Shown here in pieces: positions 1-7,942 of a stretch of DNA of 64,000 bases; position 1 is the stretch's first letter; each line of letters starts with the position of its first letter. The position numbers and the translations under genes are program-made. Below the pieces are notes generated by a model that ran no database searches, was not told the origin of the DNA, and worked only from the letters and a program-made list of their open reading frames with translations. Source of the DNA: Aureimonas sp. SK2 (lineage in GTDB: Bacteria; Pseudomonadota; Alphaproteobacteria; Rhizobiales; Rhizobiaceae); assembly GCF_029813115.1 (NCBI RefSeq), contig NZ_JAPZDS010000009.1, positions 62,001 to 126,000 on the forward strand, read 5' to 3'.

Positions 1-1018
1 CGATCAGCACAGCGATCGGACCGGTGATCTGGCGGCTGATCAGGACGGCCGGCACTCCGATCTCGATCGTCTTGGGCTTCGCCTCGCCGAGCGCGAGGCC
101 GACGGGCACGAAGTCGCAGCCGACCTGTGCGTTGTAGGCGAACAGCGCCGGCAGGGCCATCGCCGGGGCGATGGTGCCGTTGGCGATCTGCGGGCCGATG
201 ATCGCGACGCCGATGACCTGCGCGATGACGGCGCCCGGTCCGAGGATCGGCGACAGGAAGGGCAGGGCGCAGATGGCCGACAGGACCACGAGGCCGAGGA
301 TGTTGTTGGCGAGCGGCCCGAGCGGCGCGGCGAGGAGATCGCCGATGCCGGTGTAGAGGATGATGCCGATCAGCATGGTCACGAAGGCCATGAACGGCAG
401 GACGTTGCGCACCACCATGTCGATCGTGCGCCGGCCGGCATTGAAGAAGATGCCGACCGCCCGGCCCATGACGCGGCCGACGGAGGTGATCGCGCCGATC
501 AGCCCGCCCTGGTTGGAGGCCGGCATCGCGCCGCCGAGGGCTGCCGTCGCTTCGGCAGGCGAGGCGAACGAGCGCGGCGCGGCGGTCGGCTGGCCCATGG
601 CGGCGGGCGAGGCGGTCTGCTGGCCGGCCGGGGCGGCGGAACCGTCGGCGGGCGCCATGTCGTCCGGCGTCACGCCGGAGACGTAGATGTCCTCGGTGAT
701 GAACTGGGCGAGCGGACCCGACTGGCCGACCGGCATGATGTTGATGGTGGGAATGCGCTTGCGGGCATAGACGCCGCAGCGGGCGGTGCCGCCGCAGTCG
801 ATCACGACGGCGGCCATCTCCGATTCCAGCGGCGGGTTGCGGAAGCCGTCGACGACGGTCGCGCCGGTCAGCTCGGCGAGGCGCTGGGCGACGGGCGGGA
901 TGCCGCCGCCGGTCACCGCCACGATCTTGTCGCGTTCGGGCGTCGGCTGGATCACCAGCGGGCCGCCCCAGCCGCCCTTGCCCTGCGAGACGCGAATGGC
1001 CTTGAAGGTCTTGTTCAT
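1..1018 (-). CDS. srlE: PTS glucitol/sorbitol transporter subunit IIB/IIC1 (partial)
   Basis: This is the enzyme IIB plus first membrane segment of the phosphotransferase permease that imports and phosphorylates glucitol (sorbitol) at the inner membrane. The protein starts at the ATG complementary to 1016-1018 and runs off the window after about 339 residues, so its C-terminus is missing. The N-terminal half is a soluble EIIB domain with a DCGGTARCG cysteine motif expected to carry the phosphate. A linker rich in Ala, Pro and Gly (about residues 120-165) leads to hydrophobic helices and the motif [15 protein letters not shown]. It lies 23 nt downstream of srlA on the same strand. EIIA (SrlB) and sorbitol-6-phosphate dehydrogenase are not seen and would be expected beyond position 1. 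Confidence 0.9.
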   Translation of the reverse strand, partial: MNKTFKAIRVSQGKGGWGGPLVIQPTPERDKIVAVTGGGIPPVAQRLAELTGATVVDGFRNPPLESEMAAVVIDCGGTARCGVYARKRIPTINIMPVGQSGPLAQFITEDIYVSGVTPDDMAPADGSAAPAGQQTASPAAMGQPTAAPRSFASPAEATAALGGAMPASNQGGLIGAITSVGRVMGRAVGIFFNAGRRTIDMVVRNVLPFMAFVTMLIGIILYTGIGDLLAAPLGPLANNILGLVVLSAICALPFLSPILGPGAVIAQVIGVAIIGPQIANGTIAPAMALPALFAYNAQVGCDFVPVGLALGEAKPKTIEIGVPAVLISRQITGPIAVLI

Positions 1019-1041
1019 CGGTCGATCTCCCCCCAAAGGCC

Positions 1042-1893
1042 TTAGAGCGTCACGCCTTCGCGCGCGGCGAGGAAGCGCGTGACGCGCTCGGTGACGATGC
1101 CGCGCAGGAGGATCACCACCACGCCGACGAGGAAGTAGTAGATCGCGAGATTGATGTGGTAGCCGGCCGGGATGACGCCCCGGTTTTCGAGTTCCAGAAG
1201 CGCCACCAGCACGCCGCCCCACACGAAGTACTCGCCGGCATTGGCGTGCGGGAAGAGGCCGAGGATCGGGTGGCAGAAGGAGACGGCCGAATCGTAGAAG
1301 GCCGGCTTGTGCTTCTCCTCCAGGAAGGTCCCGAAGGTATAAGCCATCGGGTTGGTGAGGAAGAACATGGAAAGCACGGGCAGCACGGTGTAGCGCGTCA
1401 GGGCGATGCGGCCTGCCTTCTGGGCGAGCCCGTGGACGCGCTCCTCACCGATCATGCCGGTGAGGGCGTAGAAGGCGGTCATCAGCACGACCAGCGTCGG
1501 GATGATGCCGGTGACGAAGCCGAGAAAGACCTCGCCGCCCTTCTGGAAGACGCCGATGAAGTGGCGGCCGATCGTCGCCAGCCAGCCGAGCTGCTCTTCC
1601 TGGTTGCCGGACGCGGAGAGCTGCTGCACGCGCCGGGCGTATTCGTCGGCCGAGATCGCACCACCGCCCGAGGCCGGAGCGGTGGCGGCCGCCGTGCCGG
1701 CGGCGCCCGGATCGGTCGCCTGGGCCAGAAGGGACGCGCCCGCGTGGGCCGCGTCCGCGGCACCCCCGCCGTGATGGGCGGCGAGATCGGCCAGCGGGGC
1801 GACCAGCGCCGTGTCGCCCAGGGTCTGGGCGTGGACGGCGCCGTGCGCGGCGAGGTCCGCCGCTCCTTGCGCCAGCATCATCATCGTCAGCAT
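1042..1893 (-). CDS. srlA: PTS glucitol/sorbitol transporter subunit IIC (IIC2)
   Basis: Membrane subunit of the sorbitol PTS that, with SrlE, forms the translocation channel. The 283-residue product has an unusually long Ala/Gly-rich N-terminal region (about 100 residues) before the conserved part, which begins near EYARRVQQL and continues through [20 protein letters not shown] and several membrane segments. The start at 1893 was chosen because a GGGAGG ribosome-binding site precedes it; the same frame is open further upstream to 2004 but overlaps gutM and lacks such a site. It sits between gutM and srlE in one minus-strand operon behind a SorC-type regulator. The family match rests on the conserved C-terminal two-thirds. 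Confidence 0.88.
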   Translation of the reverse strand: MLTMMMLAQGAADLAAHGAVHAQTLGDTALVAPLADLAAHHGGGAADAAHAGASLLAQATDPGAAGTAAATAPASGGGAISADEYARRVQQLSASGNQEEQLGWLATIGRHFIGVFQKGGEVFLGFVTGIIPTLVVLMTAFYALTGMIGEERVHGLAQKAGRIALTRYTVLPVLSMFFLTNPMAYTFGTFLEEKHKPAFYDSAVSFCHPILGLFPHANAGEYFVWGGVLVALLELENRGVIPAGYHINLAIYYFLVGVVVILLRGIVTERVTRFLAAREGVTL

Positions 1894-1966
1894 GCTCGGC
1901 CCTCCCAGCCGTGCCCGAACGGGCGTTGCGACGTTTCGGTTGTCTGGAAAATCGAAGGCCCGCCGA

Positions 1967-2398
1967 TCAGGCGGGCAGGGCGCCGCCGAGGCCAGGCTCC
2001 TCATTCAGAGTCTGGCGCGAGCGGACCTGCGCCACCTGGTCGAGGGCGCTGAGGATCGCTGCAGCGAGCGGCTCGCGCCGCCGCCCTTCCGCATCGCTGC
2101 GGACGTCGGAGGCCGAGCGGCCCTCGAGCTCCTCGAGGCGCCGCGCCTTGGCGAAGACGGTACGGCCCTGCAGGCTGGTCGCCCGTCGCACCGTGCCGTC
2201 GGGCGCCACCACGATCATCGCGATCGCCGCGCCCTTGAGCGCGCCGCCGCCCTTTCCGACACCCAACCAGCCGTCATCGGACGAGTTGCTGAGGTCGCGA
2301 AACGCGTCGCGGTAGCGGCGTACCTGGATCACGGTGCCGACGCATTGGAGCGCCCATGCCAGCGCCAGAAGCGCCAGCGCGACCTGCCATCCCGTCAT
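1967..2398 (-). CDS. gutM: Glucitol operon activator GutM family protein
   Basis: A 143-residue protein of the GutM/SrlM family, which in enterobacteria activates the glucitol operon. One N-terminal membrane helix (about residues 5-22) is followed by a segment with the pattern GWLGVGKG, typical of the family, and then VRRATSLQGRTVF and a charged C-terminus. The start at 2398 is favoured by an adjacent GGAGGA site. It is the first structural gene after the SorC regulator gene and directly downstream of an AT-rich inverted repeat at 2446-2477, so it probably marks the 5' end of the srl transcript. Whether it acts as an activator or as a membrane accessory here is unknown. Confidence 0.82.
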   Translation of the reverse strand: MTGWQVALALLALAWALQCVGTVIQVRRYRDAFRDLSNSSDDGWLGVGKGGGALKGAAIAMIVVAPDGTVRRATSLQGRTVFAKARRLEELEGRSASDVRSDAEGRRREPLAAAILSALDQVAQVRSRQTLNEEPGLGGALPA

Positions 2399-2445
2399 TT
2401 CATCCTCCTCCGGAACGCTGGCCTCCCGGTTCCGTCGAGGCAAAT

Positions 2446-2477
2446 GAACATTTGACTTGTATCGTGTCAATATGTTC
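2446..2477. promoter_or_regulatory. Inverted repeat upstream of the sorbitol operon, candidate SorC operator
   Basis: An AT-rich inverted repeat in an otherwise GC-rich region has arms beginning GAACAT and ending ATGTTC, with inner TTGAC and GTCAA half-sites around a 9-nt centre. It lies between the stop of the SorC-type regulator gene (2509) and the start of gutM (2398), where an operator controlling srl transcription would be expected. Assignment to the neighbouring regulator is inferred from position. Confidence 0.6.
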
Positions 2478-2508
2478 CAAAAATTCGATCCACAGCGGCC
2501 GAGTGCGG

Positions 2509-3480
2509 TCAGTCGAGAAGGCGGCGAGCGGTGGTTTCGTCCGTGACGAGAACCGTGGGTCTCAGGAAGGCGAGCGTGGCGCGCAGGATGTCGATCTTAT
2601 CCGGTCCGCCCGAGGCGAGGATACGCTCGGGCGCACGCCGAATCGCCCCCATGTCCGCCGACACGATCCGCTCGTTGATCGGATGCTCCACCAGGGCGCC
2701 GTCGCGGTCCAGAAAATGAAACAGGAGGTCCCCCACTGCCCCGGCCTTTTCGAGGGAGCGGCGGTCGGTTTCGGCGATGTAGCCGGTGCGAAAGGTCGTG
2801 GCGTTGCGCGCGATGCCGCCGACGCTCAACACCACGAGGTCGAGCTTGGCAGCCATGTCGAGGGTGGAGCGCAGGCCGCAGCGATCCACCAGGGCGGTCT
2901 TGGTCTCGAGACTGTCGACGATGGCCGGCGCGCTGAGAAGGAACGCGTCGCCGTTGAAGATCTGGGCGAAGCGCCAGACGAACTCGGCAGGGTTGAAGCG
3001 ATGGGCCTGGCTGATGCCGCCGAGCAGCGAGACGACCCGCATGTCCTCCAGCGCTCGCGGCTCGATAAAGGGCAGGGAGTCCAGAAGCGTGCGCCCCCAG
3101 CCGAGGCCGACCGACATGCCGCTGCCGACCGCATCGGACAGGACCGCGCCGATGGCCGCGCTGATGGCGGGCGAGGGATCCTCGCTGAGGCCCGGCGCGG
3201 GCGCGACCACGGCGCTCCGCAGCCCGAAGCGCGCCTCGAGCGCGCGCTCCGTCGCCGTCAGTTCCGCCAGCGCGCCGGACAGGGACACGCGCACCTCGCC
3301 GCGGGCGCGCGCTTCGGCGAGAAGCCGCACCACGCTGACGCGGCCGATGTCGAGCGCGGCGGCGATGTCGCTCTGCGTCATCTCCTCGACATAGTACATC
3401 CAGGCGGCGCGAACCCGCATCCGGTCGGCCCTCGTGCCCGAGGCCGGCGCCTCGGCGCCGTTCTTGGACCGCCCCTTCAT
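2509..3480 (-). CDS. SorC/DeoR-family sugar-binding transcriptional regulator
   Basis: A 323-residue regulator with an N-terminal helix-turn-helix (about residues 22-60, including MTQSDIAAALDIGRVSVVRLL) and a C-terminal SorC-type sugar-phosphate-binding domain, seen in segments such as GMSVGLGWGRTL and the late VLVTDETTARRLL. Such proteins usually sense a phosphorylated sugar of the pathway they control. It precedes gutM, srlA and srlE on the same strand, so it is most likely the sorbitol regulator, and the inverted repeat at 2446-2477 is a plausible target. The ATG at 3478-3480 gives the normal length for the family. The divergent promoter region toward 3611 contains a second possible operator. 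Confidence 0.85.
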   Translation of the reverse strand: MKGRSKNGAEAPASGTRADRMRVRAAWMYYVEEMTQSDIAAALDIGRVSVVRLLAEARARGEVRVSLSGALAELTATERALEARFGLRSAVVAPAPGLSEDPSPAISAAIGAVLSDAVGSGMSVGLGWGRTLLDSLPFIEPRALEDMRVVSLLGGISQAHRFNPAEFVWRFAQIFNGDAFLLSAPAIVDSLETKTALVDRCGLRSTLDMAAKLDLVVLSVGGIARNATTFRTGYIAETDRRSLEKAGAVGDLLFHFLDRDGALVEHPINERIVSADMGAIRRAPERILASGGPDKIDILRATLAFLRPTVLVTDETTARRLLD

Positions 3481-3586
3481 CGCCCGCCCCGTTTCGCGTC
3501 GGCCGGAACACGATCTCGCGCGTTGCCGTCACACTCGCGCGCAATGCCTGCAAAACGTCTCATGCTTCAGCCGATCGTATGATACT

Positions 3587-3599
3587 CGTTGCGACAACG
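3587..3599. promoter_or_regulatory. Short palindrome and possible -10 box before the 3611 gene
   Basis: CGTTG-CGA-CAACG forms a 13-nt palindrome twelve bases before the ATG at 3611. A TATGAT hexamer at 3578-3583 resembles a -10 element pointing right. Together they suggest a regulated promoter for the two-gene unit; no convincing -35 hexamer was seen. Confidence 0.35.
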
Positions 3600-3610
3600 T
3601 GGAGAGACCC

Positions 3611-4315
3611 ATGCTGCCTCATCCCCATAATCTGACGTTGCCCCTGCGGGAAGGGATCCGCGATCTTCGCACGGCGATTCGCCTGGAGGCGGCTTCGGGA
3701 ACCCTGTCGGCGCGGCTGCTCGGGTCGCCCGAGCCGACCCGGCGACTGGCGCAGGTCGCCGACGGCGTGCTGACGCGGGCGGAGCGGGTGGCCGGACGCG
3801 TCCTGCCGCGCGGCTCGGCCGATGCGACACGCGCGCTGGATCGGCTGGCCGCGTCCTTGTGGCCCGGTGCGGCGCCGGTCGAGAGCGCCGACCTCTATGC
3901 GCTCTGCCGGACGGTTCTGGCGCTTGGCGGGCCGAACGATGCCGTCGTGTCGGAACTGCGCCTCGCGATGGCCGCCGAGACGCTGGCGGTCCCCGGCGGA
4001 GACGACGACACCATGTGCCTCGCCGCACGAGCGGCCGGTCGCCTTGCGGCCGTGGGCGCCGTACGTCCGTGCCTGACCAGCGCGTTCGGTCCGGTGGACC
4101 CGGAAGAGGGCGCTACCGCCAACGACTGCATGGCGCTGACCGTCTGGCTGGCGGTGCTGGTGCGGCGCGACAGCGGGGCGCCGGGCGAGCTCGCGCTCCT
4201 GGCGGCGCAGCGGGTGGTGGAGGCGGAAGGCGCGGACTGGCGCGCGATGCTGCGCGACGGGCGCTTCGCCGACCTGGCCGCTGCCTGGCGCGCGACCGTC
4301 CCCTATCTTCCCTGA
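3611..4315 (+). CDS. Uncharacterised protein, first of a two-gene unit
   Basis: A 234-residue protein I do not recognise. It is rich in Ala, Arg and Leu, without signal peptide or membrane span, and reads as mostly alpha-helical. Codon use matches the neighbours, which supports real coding. The ATG at 3611 follows a GGAGAG site and fits the promoter-like palindrome just upstream; the open frame extends to 3434, but that part overlaps the divergent regulator gene. The next gene starts 25 nt after its stop, so the two are probably co-transcribed. Nothing in the sequence links it to sorbitol use beyond its divergent position to the SorC regulator. Confidence 0.6.
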   Translation: MLPHPHNLTLPLREGIRDLRTAIRLEAASGTLSARLLGSPEPTRRLAQVADGVLTRAERVAGRVLPRGSADATRALDRLAASLWPGAAPVESADLYALCRTVLALGGPNDAVVSELRLAMAAETLAVPGGDDDTMCLAARAAGRLAAVGAVRPCLTSAFGPVDPEEGATANDCMALTVWLAVLVRRDSGAPGELALLAAQRVVEAEGADWRAMLRDGRFADLAAAWRATVPYLP

Positions 4316-4340
4316 GCCATCACCGGAAAGGTCGGCCCTC

Positions 4341-4997
4341 GTGAACGAACCCGTCCTGACGTTAAGCTTCGATGCGCCCACCTCCGGCGGTCGCCAGGAA
4401 CTGCGGCGCTCGATCCGGCGGCTGGGCGACTTCTCGCGCACGGTGGACACGGCGCTCGGCCAGTTCAACACGCGCTACGGCGTGAACCTCGCGCTGACGC
4501 GGCGAAGCCTTACCCGCGCCTTCCTGGAATGGGTGCGCCGGTTCGACGCCGAGCGGGTTCTGGCTGGTCGCGACCGCCGAGACTTCAGCCACTTCGCGGC
4601 CGGCATCCTTCTCGCGAGTCTGATCCGCAACCGGCCGGTGACCGCTAGCGAAGGTCCGTCCGCCGCGCGAGGCCTGGTGCGGCCGGAGGAGGCGCTGGTC
4701 GCCTTCTGGCCGGAGGGCGTGTTCTATTTCGAGTTCTGCATCACGGTTCTCGACAAGGTTCTCGCCGAACAGGACCTCGAAGGGATCCATCTGTCGGCGG
4801 AGGCGCTGGAGCTGCGGTCCTGGGCTTCGTTCCGCGAGAACGTTGCCAGCGACCCTGACCTTGCGATCCCGTTCCTCGACCTGTTCCTCGGCGGTGACCC
4901 GAACTGGGACTTCCCGAAGGCGGCCCGCTTCCGCTCGGCGCTGAAGGGCCGGATGCTGGACTGGGACAAGCGGTTGGAGAAGCCCGGGAGGGGCTGA
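4341..4997 (+). CDS. Uncharacterised protein, second of a two-gene unit
   Basis: A 218-residue protein of unknown family starting with GTG, preceded by GGAAAGG. It has a basic helical N-terminal half with a Tyr-rich middle (WPEGVFYFEFCITVLDKVL) and a late GGDPNWDFPKAARF segment. No signal peptide, membrane helix or known catalytic motif is visible. It follows the 3611 gene by 25 nt and ends four bases before the stop of a convergent GntR gene. The paired arrangement suggests the two proteins act together, but no function can be assigned. Confidence that it is expressed rests on codon use and operon spacing. Confidence 0.6.
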   Translation: MNEPVLTLSFDAPTSGGRQELRRSIRRLGDFSRTVDTALGQFNTRYGVNLALTRRSLTRAFLEWVRRFDAERVLAGRDRRDFSHFAAGILLASLIRNRPVTASEGPSAARGLVRPEEALVAFWPEGVFYFEFCITVLDKVLAEQDLEGIHLSAEALELRSWASFRENVASDPDLAIPFLDLFLGGDPNWDFPKAARFRSALKGRMLDWDKRLEKPGRG

Positions 4998-5001
4998 GGC
5001 G

Positions 5002-5700
5002 TCAGATCATCGCCGCCACGCGATCCCAGGCGCGTGACAGGTGGCGGGCGAGGATCTCGGCCAGCGCTTCGCCGTCCCGCTTCTCCAGGGCCGCAATCAT
5101 CTCCTCGTGCTCGGCCACGGCCGCCGCCCATTTCTCCGGACCCTCGTGGCCGATGAAGCGCACGCGCTTCAGCCGCATCTGCAGCCCGGCATGGACATGG
5201 GCCAGTGCCGCGTTGCCCGACAGCTCGACGATCCGCGTGTGGATCTCCTGGTTCAGCTTGTAATAGGCGAGGCGGTCGCGCGCCTGATAGCGTTCGACCA
5301 TCGCATCGTGGGCGCGCCGGACGGCCGCGATCCCCGCGTCGCTTCCCGCCTCGCAGGCGAGGCGCCCGGCCAGGTGCTCCAGCTCCCGGATCACGACCAG
5401 CATGTCGTGGACATCCTTGCGGTCGAAGCGCCGCACCACCGCGCCGCGGCTCGGCACCAGCTCCACCAGCCCTTCGCTTGCCAGATACTTGATCGCCTCG
5501 CGCAGAGGCGTGCGCGACACGCCGAGCGCTTCGCCGAGCTGTCCCTCATGCAGGCGGGTGCCGGGCTCCAGTGCGCCCTCGATGATCATGTCGCGCAGGC
5601 GGTTGACGATCGTGTCGTGCAGCGACGTGCGCGAGATGCGGCCGAGATCCGGGGCGCCCGCAAGATCGATCGGGCGCGGCACCGACACACTATCGCTCAT
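5002..5700 (-). CDS. GntR-family transcriptional regulator, FCD (FadR) type
   Basis: A 232-residue regulator with an N-terminal winged helix (LHDTIVNRLRDMIIEGALEPGTRL, then LGEALGVSRTPLREAIKYL) and a C-terminal FCD effector domain, in which acidic/His residues (for example LNQEIHTRIVEL) normally bind a metal and a carboxylate ligand. The start at 5700 was chosen because GGGAGG precedes it; the frame is open to 5775 without a good site. It is divergent from the PdxA2/DhaKL/TTT operon, and a perfect TGTAT/ATACA palindrome lies between them at 5805-5819. It is therefore the likely local repressor, probably released by an organic acid substrate or intermediate. Confidence 0.85.
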   Translation of the reverse strand: MSDSVSVPRPIDLAGAPDLGRISRTSLHDTIVNRLRDMIIEGALEPGTRLHEGQLGEALGVSRTPLREAIKYLASEGLVELVPSRGAVVRRFDRKDVHDMLVVIRELEHLAGRLACEAGSDAGIAAVRRAHDAMVERYQARDRLAYYKLNQEIHTRIVELSGNAALAHVHAGLQMRLKRVRFIGHEGPEKWAAAVAEHEEMIAALEKRDGEALAEILARHLSRAWDRVAAMI

Positions 5701-5804
5701 CGATCCCTCCCGGTGGCGTGACGCATTCGATGGCCGCAGCGGCAGGGCCGGCGGCGTCTCGCTCACAGACATCATAAAGGCGGCAATGCGTCAAACGCGA
5801 ATGC

Positions 5805-5819
5805 TGTATGCAGAATACA
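5805..5819. promoter_or_regulatory. Candidate GntR operator between divergent genes
   Basis: TGTATGCAGAATACA is a palindrome with 5-nt arms (TGTAT/ATACA) in the 192-nt space between the GntR gene and the pdxA2-like gene. Its form agrees with sites bound by FCD-type GntR proteins. It would cover the promoter region of both divergent units. Confidence 0.6.
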
Positions 5820-5892
5820 AAATGAAAAAGGCTTGATGCGTGTGTGCGGATGCGCTAGCCCTGTCGCCAAGCTTCATTCGGGAGAATTGGGA

Positions 5893-6930
5893 ATGGCTTC
5901 TGCGACCAACGGCACTGAGCGTCCGATCGTGGCCCTCGCCATGGGCGACCCTGCCGGCATCAGCCCGGAACTGACCGCCATGCTTCTGGCCGATCCGGAG
6001 ACGATCGAGCGCGCCCGCGTCGTGGTGTTCGGCGACCGTCGCATTCTCGACCGTGGCGCCCAGGAGGCCGGCGTCACCCTCGATCTCGGCGAGGCTGCCA
6101 ATGTCGCATCGATCGGCGACGGGTCCCGTCCCGTGATGATCGATCTCAAGAACCTCGCGGTCGAGGACGTGCGCCGGGGCGAGGCGACGCTGGAGGGCGG
6201 CACCTTCGCCACCACCAACTTCCGTCGGGCGCTCGAAATGGCCCATGCCGGCCAGGCCGACGCCGTGATCTTCACGCCCTTCAACAAGCAGGCGATGCGC
6301 CACGCCTATCCCGGCTACGACGACGAGATCCGCTTCGTGGTCGACGTCACCGGCTTCAAGGGCAAGGTCCGCGAGTTCAACGTTCTGGAGAAGGTCTGGA
6401 ACGCGCGCGTCACCTCGCACATCCCGCTGAAGGAGGTCTCCGACCACCTCTCGGTCGAGGCGATCCTGGCCGAGGTGAAGCTGACCCACGACTGCCTCAA
6501 GCAGTCGGGCATCGAGCGGCCTCGCATCGCGATCAACGGTCTCAACCCGCATGCCGGTGACGGCGGCGCCTTCGGCATGGAGGAGATCGAGATCATCGAG
6601 CCCGCCGTGCGCGCCGCCAAGGAGGCGGGCTACGAGGTGGACGGGCCGTTCCCCGCCGACACGGTCTTCCTGCGCGCCTTCAAGGAAGGCTGGCACGCGG
6701 TGCTGACCATGTATCACGACCAGGGGCAGATCGCGATGAAGCTGATCGGCTTCGACAAGGGCGTCACTATGATGGGCGGCCTGCCGTTCCCGCTCTGCAC
6801 GCCGGCCCATGGCACGGCCTACGACATTGCCGGAAAGGGCAAGGCCGATCTCGGCGCGACGCGCGAGGCCTTCCGCCTGGCCGTGCGCATGGCCAACCAG
6901 CGCCGCACGCTGGCCGCGGCCGCCGAATAA
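5893..6930 (+). CDS. pdxA2: PdxA2-family 4-phosphotetronate-type dehydrogenase
   Basis: A 345-residue cytosolic NAD-dependent dehydrogenase of the PdxA family. The three metal-binding histidines are visible at about 176 (TSHIPLKE), 220 (NGLNPHAGDGG) and 275 (MYHDQGQI), and the N-terminus carries AMGDPAGISPE. PdxA2 enzymes oxidise and decarboxylate D-threonate or D-erythronate 4-phosphate to dihydroxyacetone phosphate; a relative, TphB, acts on an unphosphorylated cis-diol acid. The start at 5893 follows GGAGAA. It heads an operon with a TIM-barrel enzyme, a DhaK-DhaL kinase and a TTT transporter, a catabolic setting rather than vitamin B6 synthesis. No DUF1537 kinase lies beside it, so the usual partner for making the phosphorylated substrate is missing here. 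Confidence 0.85.
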   Translation: MASATNGTERPIVALAMGDPAGISPELTAMLLADPETIERARVVVFGDRRILDRGAQEAGVTLDLGEAANVASIGDGSRPVMIDLKNLAVEDVRRGEATLEGGTFATTNFRRALEMAHAGQADAVIFTPFNKQAMRHAYPGYDDEIRFVVDVTGFKGKVREFNVLEKVWNARVTSHIPLKEVSDHLSVEAILAEVKLTHDCLKQSGIERPRIAINGLNPHAGDGGAFGMEEIEIIEPAVRAAKEAGYEVDGPFPADTVFLRAFKEGWHAVLTMYHDQGQIAMKLIGFDKGVTMMGGLPFPLCTPAHGTAYDIAGKGKADLGATREAFRLAVRMANQRRTLAAAAE

Positions 6931-6988
6931 GGGGCGGCGGCCCAGCCGCCCGCCATCCAGCGTCCGCATGCGTCAGGGAGGATTGCGC

Positions 6989-7942
6989 ATGTCCTTGAGC
7001 GCCGAGCGAAAGCTCGACCGAACCAACTGGCCGATCGCGGCCGCGATGATCCAGTATCCCGGCCTCCTGCCGGACGGCCGGTCCACGCAGGACCAGTCGG
7101 CCGAGGAATGGTCGGCGACGCTGGCCGACGTCGCGGATGCGGGCTTCACCGAACTCGATCCGACCGACGGCTGGCTGCGGATCGCCGACCTCGAGCCCTC
7201 CCGGCTGGACGAGTTCCTGGGCGTCGTCGCCAGCCACGGGCTCACGATTCCCGCGATCTCGACGGCCCGCAAGAACCTGGTCGACCCGGCTTTGGGCGAG
7301 GCGCATGTCGCCTATGGTCACCGCGTGCTCGACACGGCTGCCAAGGTCGGCGCGAGTGCGGTCTCCTTCGGCTTCTTCGGGCCGCTGACGGACGCACAGA
7401 GACAAGCGCTCTGGTTCTGGACCGTCCAGGGCGATCGCAACCCAACGGATGCGGAAACCTGGACACTCGCCGTGACGCGCCTGCGCGAACTCGGCCGCCA
7501 CGCCGCCGATCTCGGCGTCGAGATCTCGCTGGAGATGTACGAGGACACGCTGATCGGCACGGCCGACGGCGCGGTGCGCTTCGTTACCGAAGTCGATCTG
7601 CCGAACGTCAAGATCAATGCCGACATCGGCAACCTGATCCGCCTCCACCGGCCGGTCGAGCACTGGCAAGCGATGATGGAGAAGATCGCGCCCTTCGCCG
7701 GCTTCTGGCACGTCAAGAACTACACGCGCATCGAGGACGAGACGACGGGCGCGATCATGACCGCACCGGCACCCCTCGAATTCGGCACGATCAATTACCG
7801 CACCGCCATCCGCATGGCGCTGGCCCACGGCTTCCGCTCGCCCTTCCTGGTCGAGCACTACGGCGGCGATGGCCTGTCGGTCAGCGCCACCAATCGCGAC
7901 TATCTTCGCCGCATCCTTCCGCGACCGGAGACCACGGCATGA
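6989..7942 (+). CDS. Xylose-isomerase-like TIM-barrel enzyme (sugar isomerase, epimerase or decarboxylase)
   Basis: A 317-residue AP-endonuclease-2/xylose-isomerase-like TIM barrel. Likely metal ligands are visible in order: Glu in SLEMYEDT, Asp in INADIGN, His in FWHVKN and Glu in FLVEHYGGDG. The family includes sugar isomerases, epimerases, and the 3-oxo-isoapionate decarboxylase OiaC, which produces L-erythrulose for a DhaK-type kinase. That last option fits the next gene but is not proven by sequence. A strong AGGGAGGA site precedes the ATG at 6989, and the stop overlaps the start of the kinase gene by 4 nt, showing tight co-expression. The substrate is unknown. Confidence 0.75.
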   Translation: MSLSAERKLDRTNWPIAAAMIQYPGLLPDGRSTQDQSAEEWSATLADVADAGFTELDPTDGWLRIADLEPSRLDEFLGVVASHGLTIPAISTARKNLVDPALGEAHVAYGHRVLDTAAKVGASAVSFGFFGPLTDAQRQALWFWTVQGDRNPTDAETWTLAVTRLRELGRHAADLGVEISLEMYEDTLIGTADGAVRFVTEVDLPNVKINADIGNLIRLHRPVEHWQAMMEKIAPFAGFWHVKNYTRIEDETTGAIMTAPAPLEFGTINYRTAIRMALAHGFRSPFLVEHYGGDGLSVSATNRDYLRRILPRPETTA

